A DNA stretch of 64,000 bases from Streptomyces asoensis (GTDB taxonomy: Bacteria; Actinomycetota; Actinomycetes; Streptomycetales; Streptomycetaceae), in assembly GCF_013085465.1 (NCBI RefSeq), contig NZ_CP049838.1:1426001-1490000 (forward strand). The letters run 5' to 3'. Below the pieces are notes generated by a model. The model searched no databases. It saw only the letters and a program-made list of their open reading frames with translations, and had not been told where the DNA came from. Both the position numbers and the translations under genes were made by a program. This document shows positions 8,886 to 16,569 of this stretch, one piece after another; the first letter of the stretch is position 1, and every line of letters begins with the position of its first letter.

Positions 8886-8983
8886 CACCCAGTTCGTTCC
8901 CGCTAAGCAAGCGCTTTGAACTGTGACCTTTGCAACGCAGCGTAATCGGAACTCGACGACTTCGCAGGACAGCCGGGCAGTGA

Positions 8984-9493
8984 TCAATCCCGCAGGGCGG
9001 TGAACCGCCCCTGGTGGTAGAGCAACGGGCGGCCCGCACCCTCCGGGTCACCCAGGACCACCTCGGCCAGCACGATGCGGTGATCGCCCGCCGGGACCCG
9101 TGCGACGACCCGGCACACCAGCCAGGCCAGCACGTCGTCCAGAACCGGAACGCCCTGCGGTCCGTCGCGCCAGGCGGTCGGCGCGCCGAAGCGGTCGGCG
9201 CCGCTCCTGGCGAAGGTGGCGGCCAGCGACTGCTGGTGCTCGCCGAGTATATGGACGCCCACATGCGTGGCCCGGGACAGCACCGGCCAGCTGGAGGCGC
9301 CGGTACCGATGCCGAAGGAGAGCATCGGGGGCTCGGCGGATACGGAGCTGAGCGAGGTGGCGGTGAAGCCGACCGGGCCGCTCTCACCGGAGGCGGTGAT
9401 CACGGCGACCCCCGCGGCATGCCGGCGGAAGACGGAGCGCAGGAGGTCGGGAGAGGCCAGATGAGGGGAGCCGAGGCCGGGTATGGCCGTCAT
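8984..9493 (-). CDS. Flavin reductase family (FMN-binding) protein
   Basis: A 169-residue protein with the flavin-reductase-like split-barrel. LRSVFRRHAAGVAVITASGE near the start, GFTATSLSSVSAEPPMLSFG (FMN phosphate-binding loop) and GDHRIVLAEVVLGDPEG near the end are typical. These enzymes reduce FMN with NAD(P)H and often supply FMNH2 to a monooxygenase. The ATG at 9493 is preferred over one at 9541 because AAGGAC lies 8 nt ahead of it. No partner oxygenase is next to it, so its role is unassigned; proximity to etfBA may be incidental. Confidence 0.92.
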   Translation of the reverse strand: MTAIPGLGSPHLASPDLLRSVFRRHAAGVAVITASGESGPVGFTATSLSSVSAEPPMLSFGIGTGASSWPVLSRATHVGVHILGEHQQSLAATFARSGADRFGAPTAWRDGPQGVPVLDDVLAWLVCRVVARVPAGDHRIVLAEVVLGDPEGAGRPLLYHQGRFTALRD

Positions 9494-9701
9494 GGGGTTG
9501 TCCTTCTGCGGGAAGTGGCGAGCCGGGCCGTGGGTGCTCAACGGCCCGGACAGCGCGCGCTCGCGGTACGGACCAGGTCGACGTGGACCCGTCCGTGGAG
9601 AAGGAGTTCCTCAGGCATACGGTCAGGCTGACGATAGGTGGCGCGCGCAGTCAAGTACGTTCCGGCATCTGGGAGATGCCTCACCGTCCCCCGCGGGCGC
9701 A

Positions 9702-10115
9702 TCACACAGCCTCCCCCAGGGCCGCGATGACGTCCGCCTTGCGGGGCTGGCCGGTGGCGCGTCGGACGATGTGGCCGTCGGCGTCGAGCACCAGGACGGT
9801 CGGGGTCTTGAGGATGTCGAGCTCGCGGACGAGGTCCAGGTGCGCCTCGGCGTCGATCTCTATGTGGGTGACTCCGGGGACCACGCCGGCCACCTCTCCG
9901 AGGACCCTGCGGGTGGCCCGGCAGGGCGCGCAGAAGGCGCTGGAGAACTGTACGAGCGTGGCCCGTTCGCCGAGTTCGCCGCCGAGCCGGTCCGCTCCGA
10001 GCCGTTTGCCGTCGTCGCGCCCGCGCACCCGCACCCTCCCGCTCCGCCGCTTGTGCAGCACTCCGTAGGCGCTCGCCGCCGCGAGCACCGCCACGCACAC
10101 CAGCAGTCCGGTCAT
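9702..10115 (-). CDS. Membrane-anchored thioredoxin-like protein
   Basis: This 137-residue protein has an N-terminal hydrophobic helix (GLLVCVAVLAAASAYGVL), a basic linker and a thioredoxin domain with active-site motif FCAPC in LVQFSSAFCAPCRATRRVL. The cis-Pro loop is seen in LKTPTVLVLDADG. The anchor would place the domain outside the membrane or at its inner face; orientation is not certain. It is divergent, with a 75-bp gap, from a DUF4395 protein that itself has a CLGC motif. That pairing suggests a joint thiol-redox function. I looked for a SigR promoter in the gap and found none that matches well. Confidence 0.92.
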   Translation of the reverse strand: MTGLLVCVAVLAAASAYGVLHKRRSGRVRVRGRDDGKRLGADRLGGELGERATLVQFSSAFCAPCRATRRVLGEVAGVVPGVTHIEIDAEAHLDLVRELDILKTPTVLVLDADGHIVRRATGQPRKADVIAALGEAV

Positions 10116-10190
10116 CAGGTCCTCCAGCGTTCACGAGACTGCAAAGATTCCCGACCCCAGGAATCGTTTCCGTTGCGGAATGCTTGATTC

Positions 10191-10607
10191 ATGGACATCG
10201 ATGCGAGGGGCCCGCGCTTCGGGGCCGCCGTGACGACCGTAGTACTCGCGGTCGTGCTGATCAGCGGCAACGCCTGGCTGCTGGCGTGGCAGACGCTGGC
10301 GTTCGCGCTCGGCGCGGCGGGCGGGGTGGGGCGCTCACCGTACGGCTGGGTGTTCCGCAGGGCCGTACGGCCGCGGATCGGGCCGCCGACCGAGTTCGAG
10401 GCGCCGGAACCGCCGCGGTTCGCGCAGGCGGTGGGTCTGCTGTTCGCGGGGGTCGGACTCGTCGGCCTCACCCTGGGTCCGGACTGGCTGGGCCTCGCGG
10501 CGACCGGGGCGGCGCTGGCGGCCGCCTTCCTCAATGCTGCTTTCGGGTACTGCCTCGGATGCGAGATGTACCTGCTCGTACGGCGGGTCGCGGTACGCGC
10601 GGAGTAA
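10191..10607 (+). CDS. DUF4395 integral membrane protein
   Basis: A 138-residue protein with about four membrane segments (TTVVLAVVLISGNAWLLAW; LAFALGAAGGVG; QAVGLLFAGVGLVGLTLG; GAALAAAFLNAAFGYCLGC). The C-terminal FGYCLGCEMYLL places a Cys-x-x-Cys at the end of the last helix, a feature I associate with DUF4395. Its divergent neighbour is a membrane thioredoxin, so a role in carrying reducing equivalents across the membrane is a reasonable inference but untested. Function is formally unknown. Confidence 0.88.
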   Translation: MDIDARGPRFGAAVTTVVLAVVLISGNAWLLAWQTLAFALGAAGGVGRSPYGWVFRRAVRPRIGPPTEFEAPEPPRFAQAVGLLFAGVGLVGLTLGPDWLGLAATGAALAAAFLNAAFGYCLGCEMYLLVRRVAVRAE

Positions 10608-10729
10608 AGGCGGCTTAAAAGCCCGAGGTCGATCAAGGGGGTTGAAGTGACGAGGATCTCGCCGTTCCCGGGCGCCAGGGCTGGCTCCCCGGCCGTTCTT
10701 CGGGCACGATCTGCGAGATGCCGTAAACC

Positions 10730-10741
10730 TACGGCTGCGTA
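10730..10741. promoter_or_regulatory. Palindrome in the promoter region of the acyltransferase
   Basis: TACGGCTGCGTA (TACG, 4 nt, CGTA) is followed directly by ACTT, so it overlaps a possible -10 TAACTT (10740-10745) in the 189-bp leader of the PlsC-like gene. It may be a repressor site for a lipid-responsive regulator. Confidence 0.35.
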
Positions 10742-10796
10742 ACTTTGCCGTCGGGAGCCCCTCCCCGGCAAAGAGAAGGAAGGGTTCGCCCCGCCC

Positions 10797-11525
10797 ATGG
10801 CAGAGATTGTCTACCGCCCCGTCGTCGGCCTCGCCCAGACGTTGTTCAAGGCCTGGGACCTCAAGATCGACTGCAAGGGTTCGGAGAACATCCCGCGCTC
10901 GGGTGGAGCCGTGCTGGTGAGCAATCACATCAGCTACCTCGACTTCATCTTCGACGGTCTGGCCGCGCTCCCGCAGAAACGTCTCGTTCGCTTCATGGCG
11001 AAGGAGTCCGTCTTCCGCCACAAGATCTCCGGCCCGCTGATGCGCGGGATGAAGCACATCCCGGTGGACCGCAACCAGGGCGAGACGGCCTACGCGCACG
11101 CGCTCGAGTCGCTTCGCTCCGGCGAGATCGTCGGAGTCTTCCCCGAGGCCACCATCTCGCAGTCGTTCACGCTCAAGAGCTTCAAGTCGGGCGCGGCCAG
11201 GATGGCCCAGGAGGCGGGCGTCCCGCTGATCCCGGTGGCCCTGTGGGGTACGCAGCGGCTGTGGACCAAGGGCCACCCGCGCAACTTCAAGCGCAGCCAC
11301 ACCCCGGTCACCATCCGCGTCGGCGAGGCCATCGAGGCCTCCCGCGACAAGTACGCGGGCGCGATCACCCGGCAGCTGCGCGAGCGCGTCCAGGAGCTCC
11401 TGGAGGCCGCTCAGCGCGCCTACCCCGTCCGCCCCAAGGACGCGAACGACACCTGGTGGATGCCGGCCCACCTGGGCGGCACGGCGCCGACACCGGAGCA
11501 GGTACGCGAGGCCGAGGCGCGCTGA
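10797..11525 (+). CDS. Lysophospholipid acyltransferase (PlsC-like)
   Basis: A 242-residue protein with the acyltransferase motifs in order: NHISYLD (catalytic His-x4-Asp, near residue 42), the middle phosphate-binding region MKHIPVDRNQGETA, FPEATIS (normally FPEGT), and VPLIPVALWG. It transfers an acyl chain to 1-acyl-glycerol-3-phosphate or a related lysolipid at the inner membrane face. The ATG at 10797 follows AAGGAAGGG by about 11 nt. Ala in place of the usual Gly in the third motif is seen in several actinobacterial paralogues, so the exact acceptor is open. Confidence 0.93.
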   Translation: MAEIVYRPVVGLAQTLFKAWDLKIDCKGSENIPRSGGAVLVSNHISYLDFIFDGLAALPQKRLVRFMAKESVFRHKISGPLMRGMKHIPVDRNQGETAYAHALESLRSGEIVGVFPEATISQSFTLKSFKSGAARMAQEAGVPLIPVALWGTQRLWTKGHPRNFKRSHTPVTIRVGEAIEASRDKYAGAITRQLRERVQELLEAAQRAYPVRPKDANDTWWMPAHLGGTAPTPEQVREAEAR

Positions 11526-11711
11526 CGCACGGTTCGCGCGCCCGACGTTCCCCGGCCGGCGTTCGCCCGCCGGGGCTCGTTTCCGCGACCCCGCGCCCCG
11601 CACGAGCCGCGGCGGCCGATAGGGTCCCGGCCATAACGGGAAGCCGGGTGCCGGGGCGCCGAGCGGTCGTCGGGCCGGCTGTTGTCTGCCGAACGCGCTA
11701 CGGGGGCGAAG

Positions 11712-12734
11712 ATGCGGCGCTGGGTCAAGGTGTCGGTCGCGGCTGCGGCCGTGCTCGGTCTGGGCGGCTGGATCGCCCAGCCGTACGTCCACCAGTGGTG
11801 GGTGATCCGCACCGCCTGTGACGGGACGCTGCCCGCCGGCGCCGTCCGCGACCTGATTCCCGAGGACGCCCGGGTCACGGGCACCGAGGCGGGCGGGGTG
11901 AAGGCGCTCGGCGACTACGGCTGCGAGGTCACCGTCGCGGGCGACCACAGTGCCGACTGGCGGCTGCTGTCCCTGTACGCCTACACCCAGCGCGACGACC
12001 AGGACCGCGAGTTCATGTCCGCCTTCCCGGAGAGCGGGTTCGACTCCCAGGCGGCGATGCCGGACGGGCTGCCCGGGTTCGTCTCCCGCTTCGGGACCCT
12101 CGAGTTCCTGCTGCCCTGTCCCGACCTGGGCAAGGACGCCGACGGCCGGCAGCGCAAGCTGCTGGTGCACGCGGGCGTCAGCCACAGCGGCTCCTGGCGT
12201 CGGCCCGCCTCCTACGAGGTCGCCGTCTCCTTCGTCAACTCCGCCTCGAAGCGCCTGGGATGCGGCGCCGAGCCACTGACGGCGCCGGAGGGCGTCAGCC
12301 CGGTCGACCCCGCCGACGACGAACCGAAGACGGTCCCCCTGGCTTCCGCCCGTGACACCGCCTGCGGCTGGCTGGCCGGGGCGGGGCTGCCGGACCCGAC
12401 GCACTGGAAGCTCGACGTCCAGCTCACCGACGCGGCGCCGACGGGCGGTTGCGATGTGACCATCGGCGACGTGGCCACGAACGGCGGCCCGGAGGGAATG
12501 GACTTCGTCGCCTGGTTCGGGGACTGGAGCAACCGGCTCGTCTCCGGCAACGACTCCGAGCGCCCCTCCCTGACCGCGAGCGCCCGCTGCGCCGGCGAGG
12601 CCGCCCACTTCGCGCTCGACGCCTCCAAGGACATCCCCGGCGTCGACCGGGCGAAGAAGCGGGAGCTGCTGCGGGCCTTCGCCGCGGCGCAGGTGGAACG
12701 GCGGGGCTGCACCGGCCTCGAGGTGGACGCCTGA
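11712..12734 (+). CDS. Exported hypothetical protein
   Basis: The 340-residue product starts with a hydrophobic helix, MRRWVKVSVAAAAVLGLGGW, which acts as an uncleaved anchor or signal peptide. The rest is soluble and contains paired cysteines (TACDGTLPAG, GDYGCEVTV, LLPCPDLG, RLGCGAEP, TACGWLAG, GGCDVTIG), as expected for an extracellular protein with disulfides. The first and second halves look loosely similar (TACDG/TACGW then YGCEVTVAG/GGCDVTIGD), hinting at an internal duplication. The ATG at 11712 is used; a TTG 30 nt upstream is in frame but has no clear ribosome site. No known family recognised. Confidence 0.8.
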   Translation: MRRWVKVSVAAAAVLGLGGWIAQPYVHQWWVIRTACDGTLPAGAVRDLIPEDARVTGTEAGGVKALGDYGCEVTVAGDHSADWRLLSLYAYTQRDDQDREFMSAFPESGFDSQAAMPDGLPGFVSRFGTLEFLLPCPDLGKDADGRQRKLLVHAGVSHSGSWRRPASYEVAVSFVNSASKRLGCGAEPLTAPEGVSPVDPADDEPKTVPLASARDTACGWLAGAGLPDPTHWKLDVQLTDAAPTGGCDVTIGDVATNGGPEGMDFVAWFGDWSNRLVSGNDSERPSLTASARCAGEAAHFALDASKDIPGVDRAKKRELLRAFAAAQVERRGCTGLEVDA

Positions 12735-12746
12735 CGCTGGTCGTCG

Positions 12747-13991
12747 TCAGATCGTCAGCCAGAGCGCCCGTACGTAGCGGTCGTCGATGGCCTGCCGCAT
12801 GGCGTCGGCCCGCGCCTTCGGGACCTTCCGTGCCGTCGCCCAGAAGGACACGACGCTGAGCAACTGGTGCCGGGCGTCCATCAGATCACCGCTCACCCGG
12901 CCCGCGTGCCGCGCGGCGATCCCGGCCATCGGCGGGCGGGTGGTCACCTGCGTGGTGTGGGCGAGATAGACACCGGGCGTGTACCGGCGGACGCTCGCGT
13001 CGAAGGCGGTGACGTCGGGGATGGTGCCGTCGCGGGCGTAGCGCGTCCGGTACTTCATCAGGGCGCCGACCCGGTCGGCCATGTGCTCCAGGTCGCTGTC
13101 GACCCAGTAGGTGTCGGGCGTCTCGTAGTCGCCCTTGCTCGGCTTCGGACGGTAGTCGGGGTCGCGGCCCTGCCCGTCGAGCCGCTCCAGGTAGTAGGCC
13201 AGCCAGGCACGCTCGGCGGAGTAGAGGATCGCGAAGGCCTCGGGGTCCTTGGCCAGTTCGGCGACCAGCTGCTCCGGGTCGGCCTCGACGTCCGAATAGG
13301 GCTGGGTGTGCTCGAACTCGGCGTGTGCCTCGCCGGGGGCGAGGAAACGGCCGTACGTGGTCCAGCCTTCGTCGTCGAGGCCGGCCGACCCGGCGGGGAC
13401 GGCGGGCCGGACGGCGTCGTCGTCGGAGCCCGTGTAGCGGTTCTGGTCGACGACGTACTGGGCGAGCATGCGGGCAACCCAGGGGGCCATCCCGTCGGGC
13501 AGCTCGACCCCGTCCAGGGCGGCGGCCACCGCGAAGGCGCTGCGTGCCTGGGCCAGGGTGTGCGGGTTCTCGGTGCCGGTGGCGCGGGTGGCCGCGTCCA
13601 CGATCCGGCCCAGCACCTCGCCGCCGTCGCCGCAGGGGTGCTCGTACACGAGGAGTTCGCGTACGGCGTCGAACCGGGCGAGGTCGTCGCCCGGGTCGAG
13701 GGCGCGGGTCGCGGCCGCCGGGTCCTTCGCCAGGGCGCGGGTGGCGGCGGGGATCTTCCGGCAGGGTGTCTCGTCCCCGGAGCCGGCGAGGACGATCGGG
13801 ACGGTGGTGGCGGTAGCGAGGAGGACCAGGGCCACGGCGGAGCCGAGCAGCGGGTGCTTCCGCAGCCGGGCGGCGAGGCGCCGCCGCCCACCGGGCGGGT
13901 CGTCCGGCCCGCTCGGCTCGGGTGGGGCGTCCTGTCCCAGGTCCTCGTTCCCGTCCGCACCGGCCTCTCGGGCCTCTCCCCCATCACCCAT
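12747..13991 (-). CDS. Membrane-anchored hypothetical protein
   Basis: A 414-residue protein with an acidic, Pro-rich cytoplasmic N-terminus (about 50 residues), one transmembrane helix (LLGSAVALVLLATATTVPIVLAG, near residues 48-70) and a large helical extracellular part. Near the C-terminus are RRYTPGVYLAHTTQVTTRPP and VSFWATARKVPKARADAMRQ. No catalytic motif is recognised. It converges on the exported protein that ends at 12734, with only 12 nt between stops. Function unknown. Confidence 0.78.
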   Translation of the reverse strand: MGDGGEAREAGADGNEDLGQDAPPEPSGPDDPPGGRRRLAARLRKHPLLGSAVALVLLATATTVPIVLAGSGDETPCRKIPAATRALAKDPAAATRALDPGDDLARFDAVRELLVYEHPCGDGGEVLGRIVDAATRATGTENPHTLAQARSAFAVAAALDGVELPDGMAPWVARMLAQYVVDQNRYTGSDDDAVRPAVPAGSAGLDDEGWTTYGRFLAPGEAHAEFEHTQPYSDVEADPEQLVAELAKDPEAFAILYSAERAWLAYYLERLDGQGRDPDYRPKPSKGDYETPDTYWVDSDLEHMADRVGALMKYRTRYARDGTIPDVTAFDASVRRYTPGVYLAHTTQVTTRPPMAGIAARHAGRVSGDLMDARHQLLSVVSFWATARKVPKARADAMRQAIDDRYVRALWLTI

Positions 13992-14038
13992 GCCGGGAGA
14001 TTAGCGACCGCGACGGCCGGGGCCCGCGGCGGGGGTGG

Positions 14039-14632
14039 TCACAGTGCGGTGGGGAGGGTCTTCCACAGATGCGGCCGGTCGGGGGCGGCCCGCAGCGCGC
14101 CGAGGACGGCCGGGTGCGGTGTGGCGTAGAGGCCTGGGTAGTCCAGCTCGCCCGCCGCGGGGTCGGGCAGGAAGGCCAGGTGTTCGCCGTCCAGGGAGAA
14201 CCGCGCGTCCACACCCGGTTTGTTGCCGCGTGGGTCCTGGCGGTGCCAGGCCCCGTTGAAGCGCACGGCGACGAGCCCGTGGAGGGCGTGTCCGGCGCCC
14301 TCGTCGTGCACGAACCGCTGGTAGCAGAGCGCGGTCGGGATGTCCTCGGCCCGCAGCAGGGCGGCCAGGGCATGGGCCTTGGCGTGACAGATGCCCGTGC
14401 CCTGCTCCAGTACGTCGGAGGCGCGCCAGGTCACGCGGGGGTCGCCGGCGTCCTGCGAGTGGGGAATGGTGTCGCGGACGAACTCGAAGGCGAGGCGCGC
14501 ATAAGCATACGAGTCCTCCGCATCCTTCGCGAGGCGGGCGGCCGTGTCCCGCACCAGCGGGTGGTGATGGTCGATGACGCCGTCAGCAGCCAGATAGGCC
14601 GAGAGGTCGGGGTTCTCCTGGATCAGCTCCAT
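14039..14632 (-). CDS. Transglutaminase-like (cysteine protease fold) protein
   Basis: About 197 residues. It has the catalytic triad expected for this fold: Cys in VLEQGTGICHAKAHAL, His in AGHALHGLVAV and Asp in WHRQDPRGN. No signal peptide is present, so it acts in the cytoplasm. Related bacterial proteins are usually annotated as transglutaminase-like or arylamine-acetyltransferase-like, with unknown substrate. The start is uncertain: ATG 14632 begins MELIQENPDL, while a GTG at 14659 would add nine residues; neither has a good ribosome-binding site. Confidence 0.85.
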   Translation of the reverse strand: MELIQENPDLSAYLAADGVIDHHHPLVRDTAARLAKDAEDSYAYARLAFEFVRDTIPHSQDAGDPRVTWRASDVLEQGTGICHAKAHALAALLRAEDIPTALCYQRFVHDEGAGHALHGLVAVRFNGAWHRQDPRGNKPGVDARFSLDGEHLAFLPDPAAGELDYPGLYATPHPAVLGALRAAPDRPHLWKTLPTAL

Positions 14633-14714
14633 GACGGGAGAGCATAGGAAAGCGATCACCCGAGAGTCAATGACTTTTCAGGCGACCGCATACCTATGCA
14701 ATCGATGGTGCTTG

Positions 14715-15785
14715 CTACCGCGCCATCTCTTCCTTGACCGCGGCGACGAACGTGTCCACGTCCTCCTCGGTCGTGTCGAACGCGCACATCCAGCGCACGA
14801 CACCCGCCGCCTCGTCCCAGAAGTAGAACCGGAACTTCTTCTGGAGCCGCTCGCTCACCTCGTGCGGGAGCCGCGCGAACACGCCGTTGGCCTGCACGGG
14901 GTACAGAATCTCCACGCCGTGCACGGCCCGCACGCCCTCGGCGAGCCGCTGGGCCATCTCGTTGGCGTGGCGGGCGTTGCGCAGCCACAGGTCCTTGGCC
15001 AGCAGGGCCTCCAACTGCACCGACACGAAGCGCATCTTGGAGGCGAGCTGCATGGACAGCTTGCGCAGGTGCTTCATGTGCCGGACGGCGTCCTGGTCGA
15101 TGACGACGACCGCCTCGCCGAACAGCGCGCCGTTCTTCGTCCCGCCCAGCGAGAGGAGGTCGACGCCGACCGCGTTGGTGAACGTCCGCATCGGGACGTT
15201 CAGCGAGGCGGCCGCGTTGGCTATCCGGGAGCCGTCCAGATGCACCTTCATGCCGTGCGCGTGGGCGTGGTCGCAGATCGCGCGGATCTCGTCGGGCGTG
15301 TAGAGCGTGCCCAGCTCCGTGCTCTGGGTGATCGAGACGACCTGCGGCATCGCGCGGTGCTCGTCGTCCCAGCCCCAGGCCTGCTTGTCGATCAGCTCGG
15401 GGGTGAGCTTGCCGTCCGGGGTGGGCACGGTGAGCAGCTTCAGGCCGCCCATGCGCTCGGGCGCGCCGCCCTCGTCGACGTTGATGTGCGCGCTCTCGGC
15501 GCAGATCACCGCACCCCAGCGGTCGGTGACCGCCTGGAGCGCGACGACGTTGGCGCCGGTGCCGTTGAAGACCGGGAACGCCTGCGCCGTAGGACCGAAG
15601 TGGCTGCGGATGATCCCCTGGAAGTGCTCGGTGTAGTCATCCTCGCCATAAGCCACCTGGTGGCCGCCGTTGGCCAGGGCCAGGGCGGCCATCACCTCCG
15701 GGTGGGCCCCGGCGTAGTTGTCGCTGGCGAAACCGCGGACCTCCGGGTCGTGATGGCGCCGCGCGTCGGTCTTCGGAGGGTTCAC
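14715..15785 (-). CDS. Threonine aldolase / beta-eliminating lyase family PLP enzyme
   Basis: A 356-residue fold-type-I PLP enzyme. SDNYAGAHPEVMAALALAN at the start, GEDDYTEHFQ, FNGTGANVVALQ, HLDGSRIANAA and SLGGTKNGALFGEA (the Lys that binds PLP, near residue 214) are typical of low-specificity L-threonine aldolases, which cleave beta-hydroxy amino acids to glycine and an aldehyde. The GTG at 15785 is chosen because it overlaps the SDR stop (GTGA), a sign of translational coupling. It is the third gene of the DUF6421-SDR operon, so it may act in that pathway and not in threonine catabolism. Confidence 0.9.
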   Translation of the reverse strand: MNPPKTDARRHHDPEVRGFASDNYAGAHPEVMAALALANGGHQVAYGEDDYTEHFQGIIRSHFGPTAQAFPVFNGTGANVVALQAVTDRWGAVICAESAHINVDEGGAPERMGGLKLLTVPTPDGKLTPELIDKQAWGWDDEHRAMPQVVSITQSTELGTLYTPDEIRAICDHAHAHGMKVHLDGSRIANAAASLNVPMRTFTNAVGVDLLSLGGTKNGALFGEAVVVIDQDAVRHMKHLRKLSMQLASKMRFVSVQLEALLAKDLWLRNARHANEMAQRLAEGVRAVHGVEILYPVQANGVFARLPHEVSERLQKKFRFYFWDEAAGVVRWMCAFDTTEEDVDTFVAAVKEEMAR

Positions 15786-16528
15786 GGCTTCTCGGTGAGC
15801 CACAGGCGCTGTCCGTTCACTTCGGGGGCGGACTTCTCCCAGACTCCGGTGATGGCCTCGGCCAGATCCTTGACGTCGGTGAAGCCCGCGAACTTCGCGT
15901 TGGGGCGGTCGGCGCGCATCGCCTCGTGGACCAGCGCCTTGACCACCAGGATCGCAGCCGCGGAGGTCGGCCCCTCGGCGCCCCCGGCCTTCTGGAAGGC
16001 GTCGGCGAGCGCGAGGGTCCAGGCCTCGGCGGCGGCCTTCGCGGCGGCGTACGCGGCGTTGCCCGCGGTGGGCTTCGAGGCGCCGGCCGCGCTGATCAGC
16101 ACGTACCGGCCGCGCTCGCTGCGCTGGAGGCCCTCGAAGAAGGCGAGCGAGGTGTGCTGCACGGTCTTGACGAGCAGCAGCTCCAGGAAGTCCCAGTCGT
16201 CCAGGCTGGTCTTGATGAACGTCTCGCTGCCGCGCCAGCCGCCGACGAGGTGGACCACGCCGTCGATCCGGCCGAACTCCTTCTCGACGCGGTTCGCCCA
16301 GTCCCTGGTCGAGTCCAGGTCGAGCAGGTCGACCGGCTCACCGGTGACGGTGGCGCCCCCGGCCCCGTAGCGGGCCGCGTCGACGGCCTCCGCCAGGCGC
16401 TCGGGGTCGTTGTCCGCGCCGGCGACGATCGCGCCGGCCTCGGCGAGCCTGAGCAGCGCCGCCCGGCCGGCCGGTCCGCCCGCGCCGGCCACCGCGATCA
16501 CCGCACCGCTGAGAGCCCCGTTCCCCAT
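15782..16528 (-). CDS. Short-chain dehydrogenase/reductase
   Basis: The 248-residue protein has the SDR Rossmann start AVIAVAGAGGPAGRAAL (Gly-rich loop at residues 15-21), VVHLVGGWRG, a Ser in YVLISAAGASKP and the catalytic YAAAK within AAYAAAKAAAEAW. It ends with the typical VNGQRLWL. It reduces or oxidises a carbonyl/alcohol with NAD(P). The ATG at 16528 is preferred because AGGAGGCGAAG precedes it. A GTG at 16573 that overlaps the upstream stop (GTGA) is the alternative and would add 15 residues. Middle gene of a three-gene operon. Confidence 0.9.
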   Translation of the reverse strand: MGNGALSGAVIAVAGAGGPAGRAALLRLAEAGAIVAGADNDPERLAEAVDAARYGAGGATVTGEPVDLLDLDSTRDWANRVEKEFGRIDGVVHLVGGWRGSETFIKTSLDDWDFLELLLVKTVQHTSLAFFEGLQRSERGRYVLISAAGASKPTAGNAAYAAAKAAAEAWTLALADAFQKAGGAEGPTSAAAILVVKALVHEAMRADRPNAKFAGFTDVKDLAEAITGVWEKSAPEVNGQRLWLTEKP

Positions 16529-16569
16529 GGTCTTCGCCTCCTGAGCAGTGTTCTCGGTACGCAGGTCGC

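Noticed and set aside
10126..10164. GGAAT boxes between the thioredoxin-like and DUF4395 genes as SigR promoters
   Set aside because: Both strands have GGAAT, but no GTT lies 18-19 nt downstream on either strand, and the plus-strand copy is too near the start codon.
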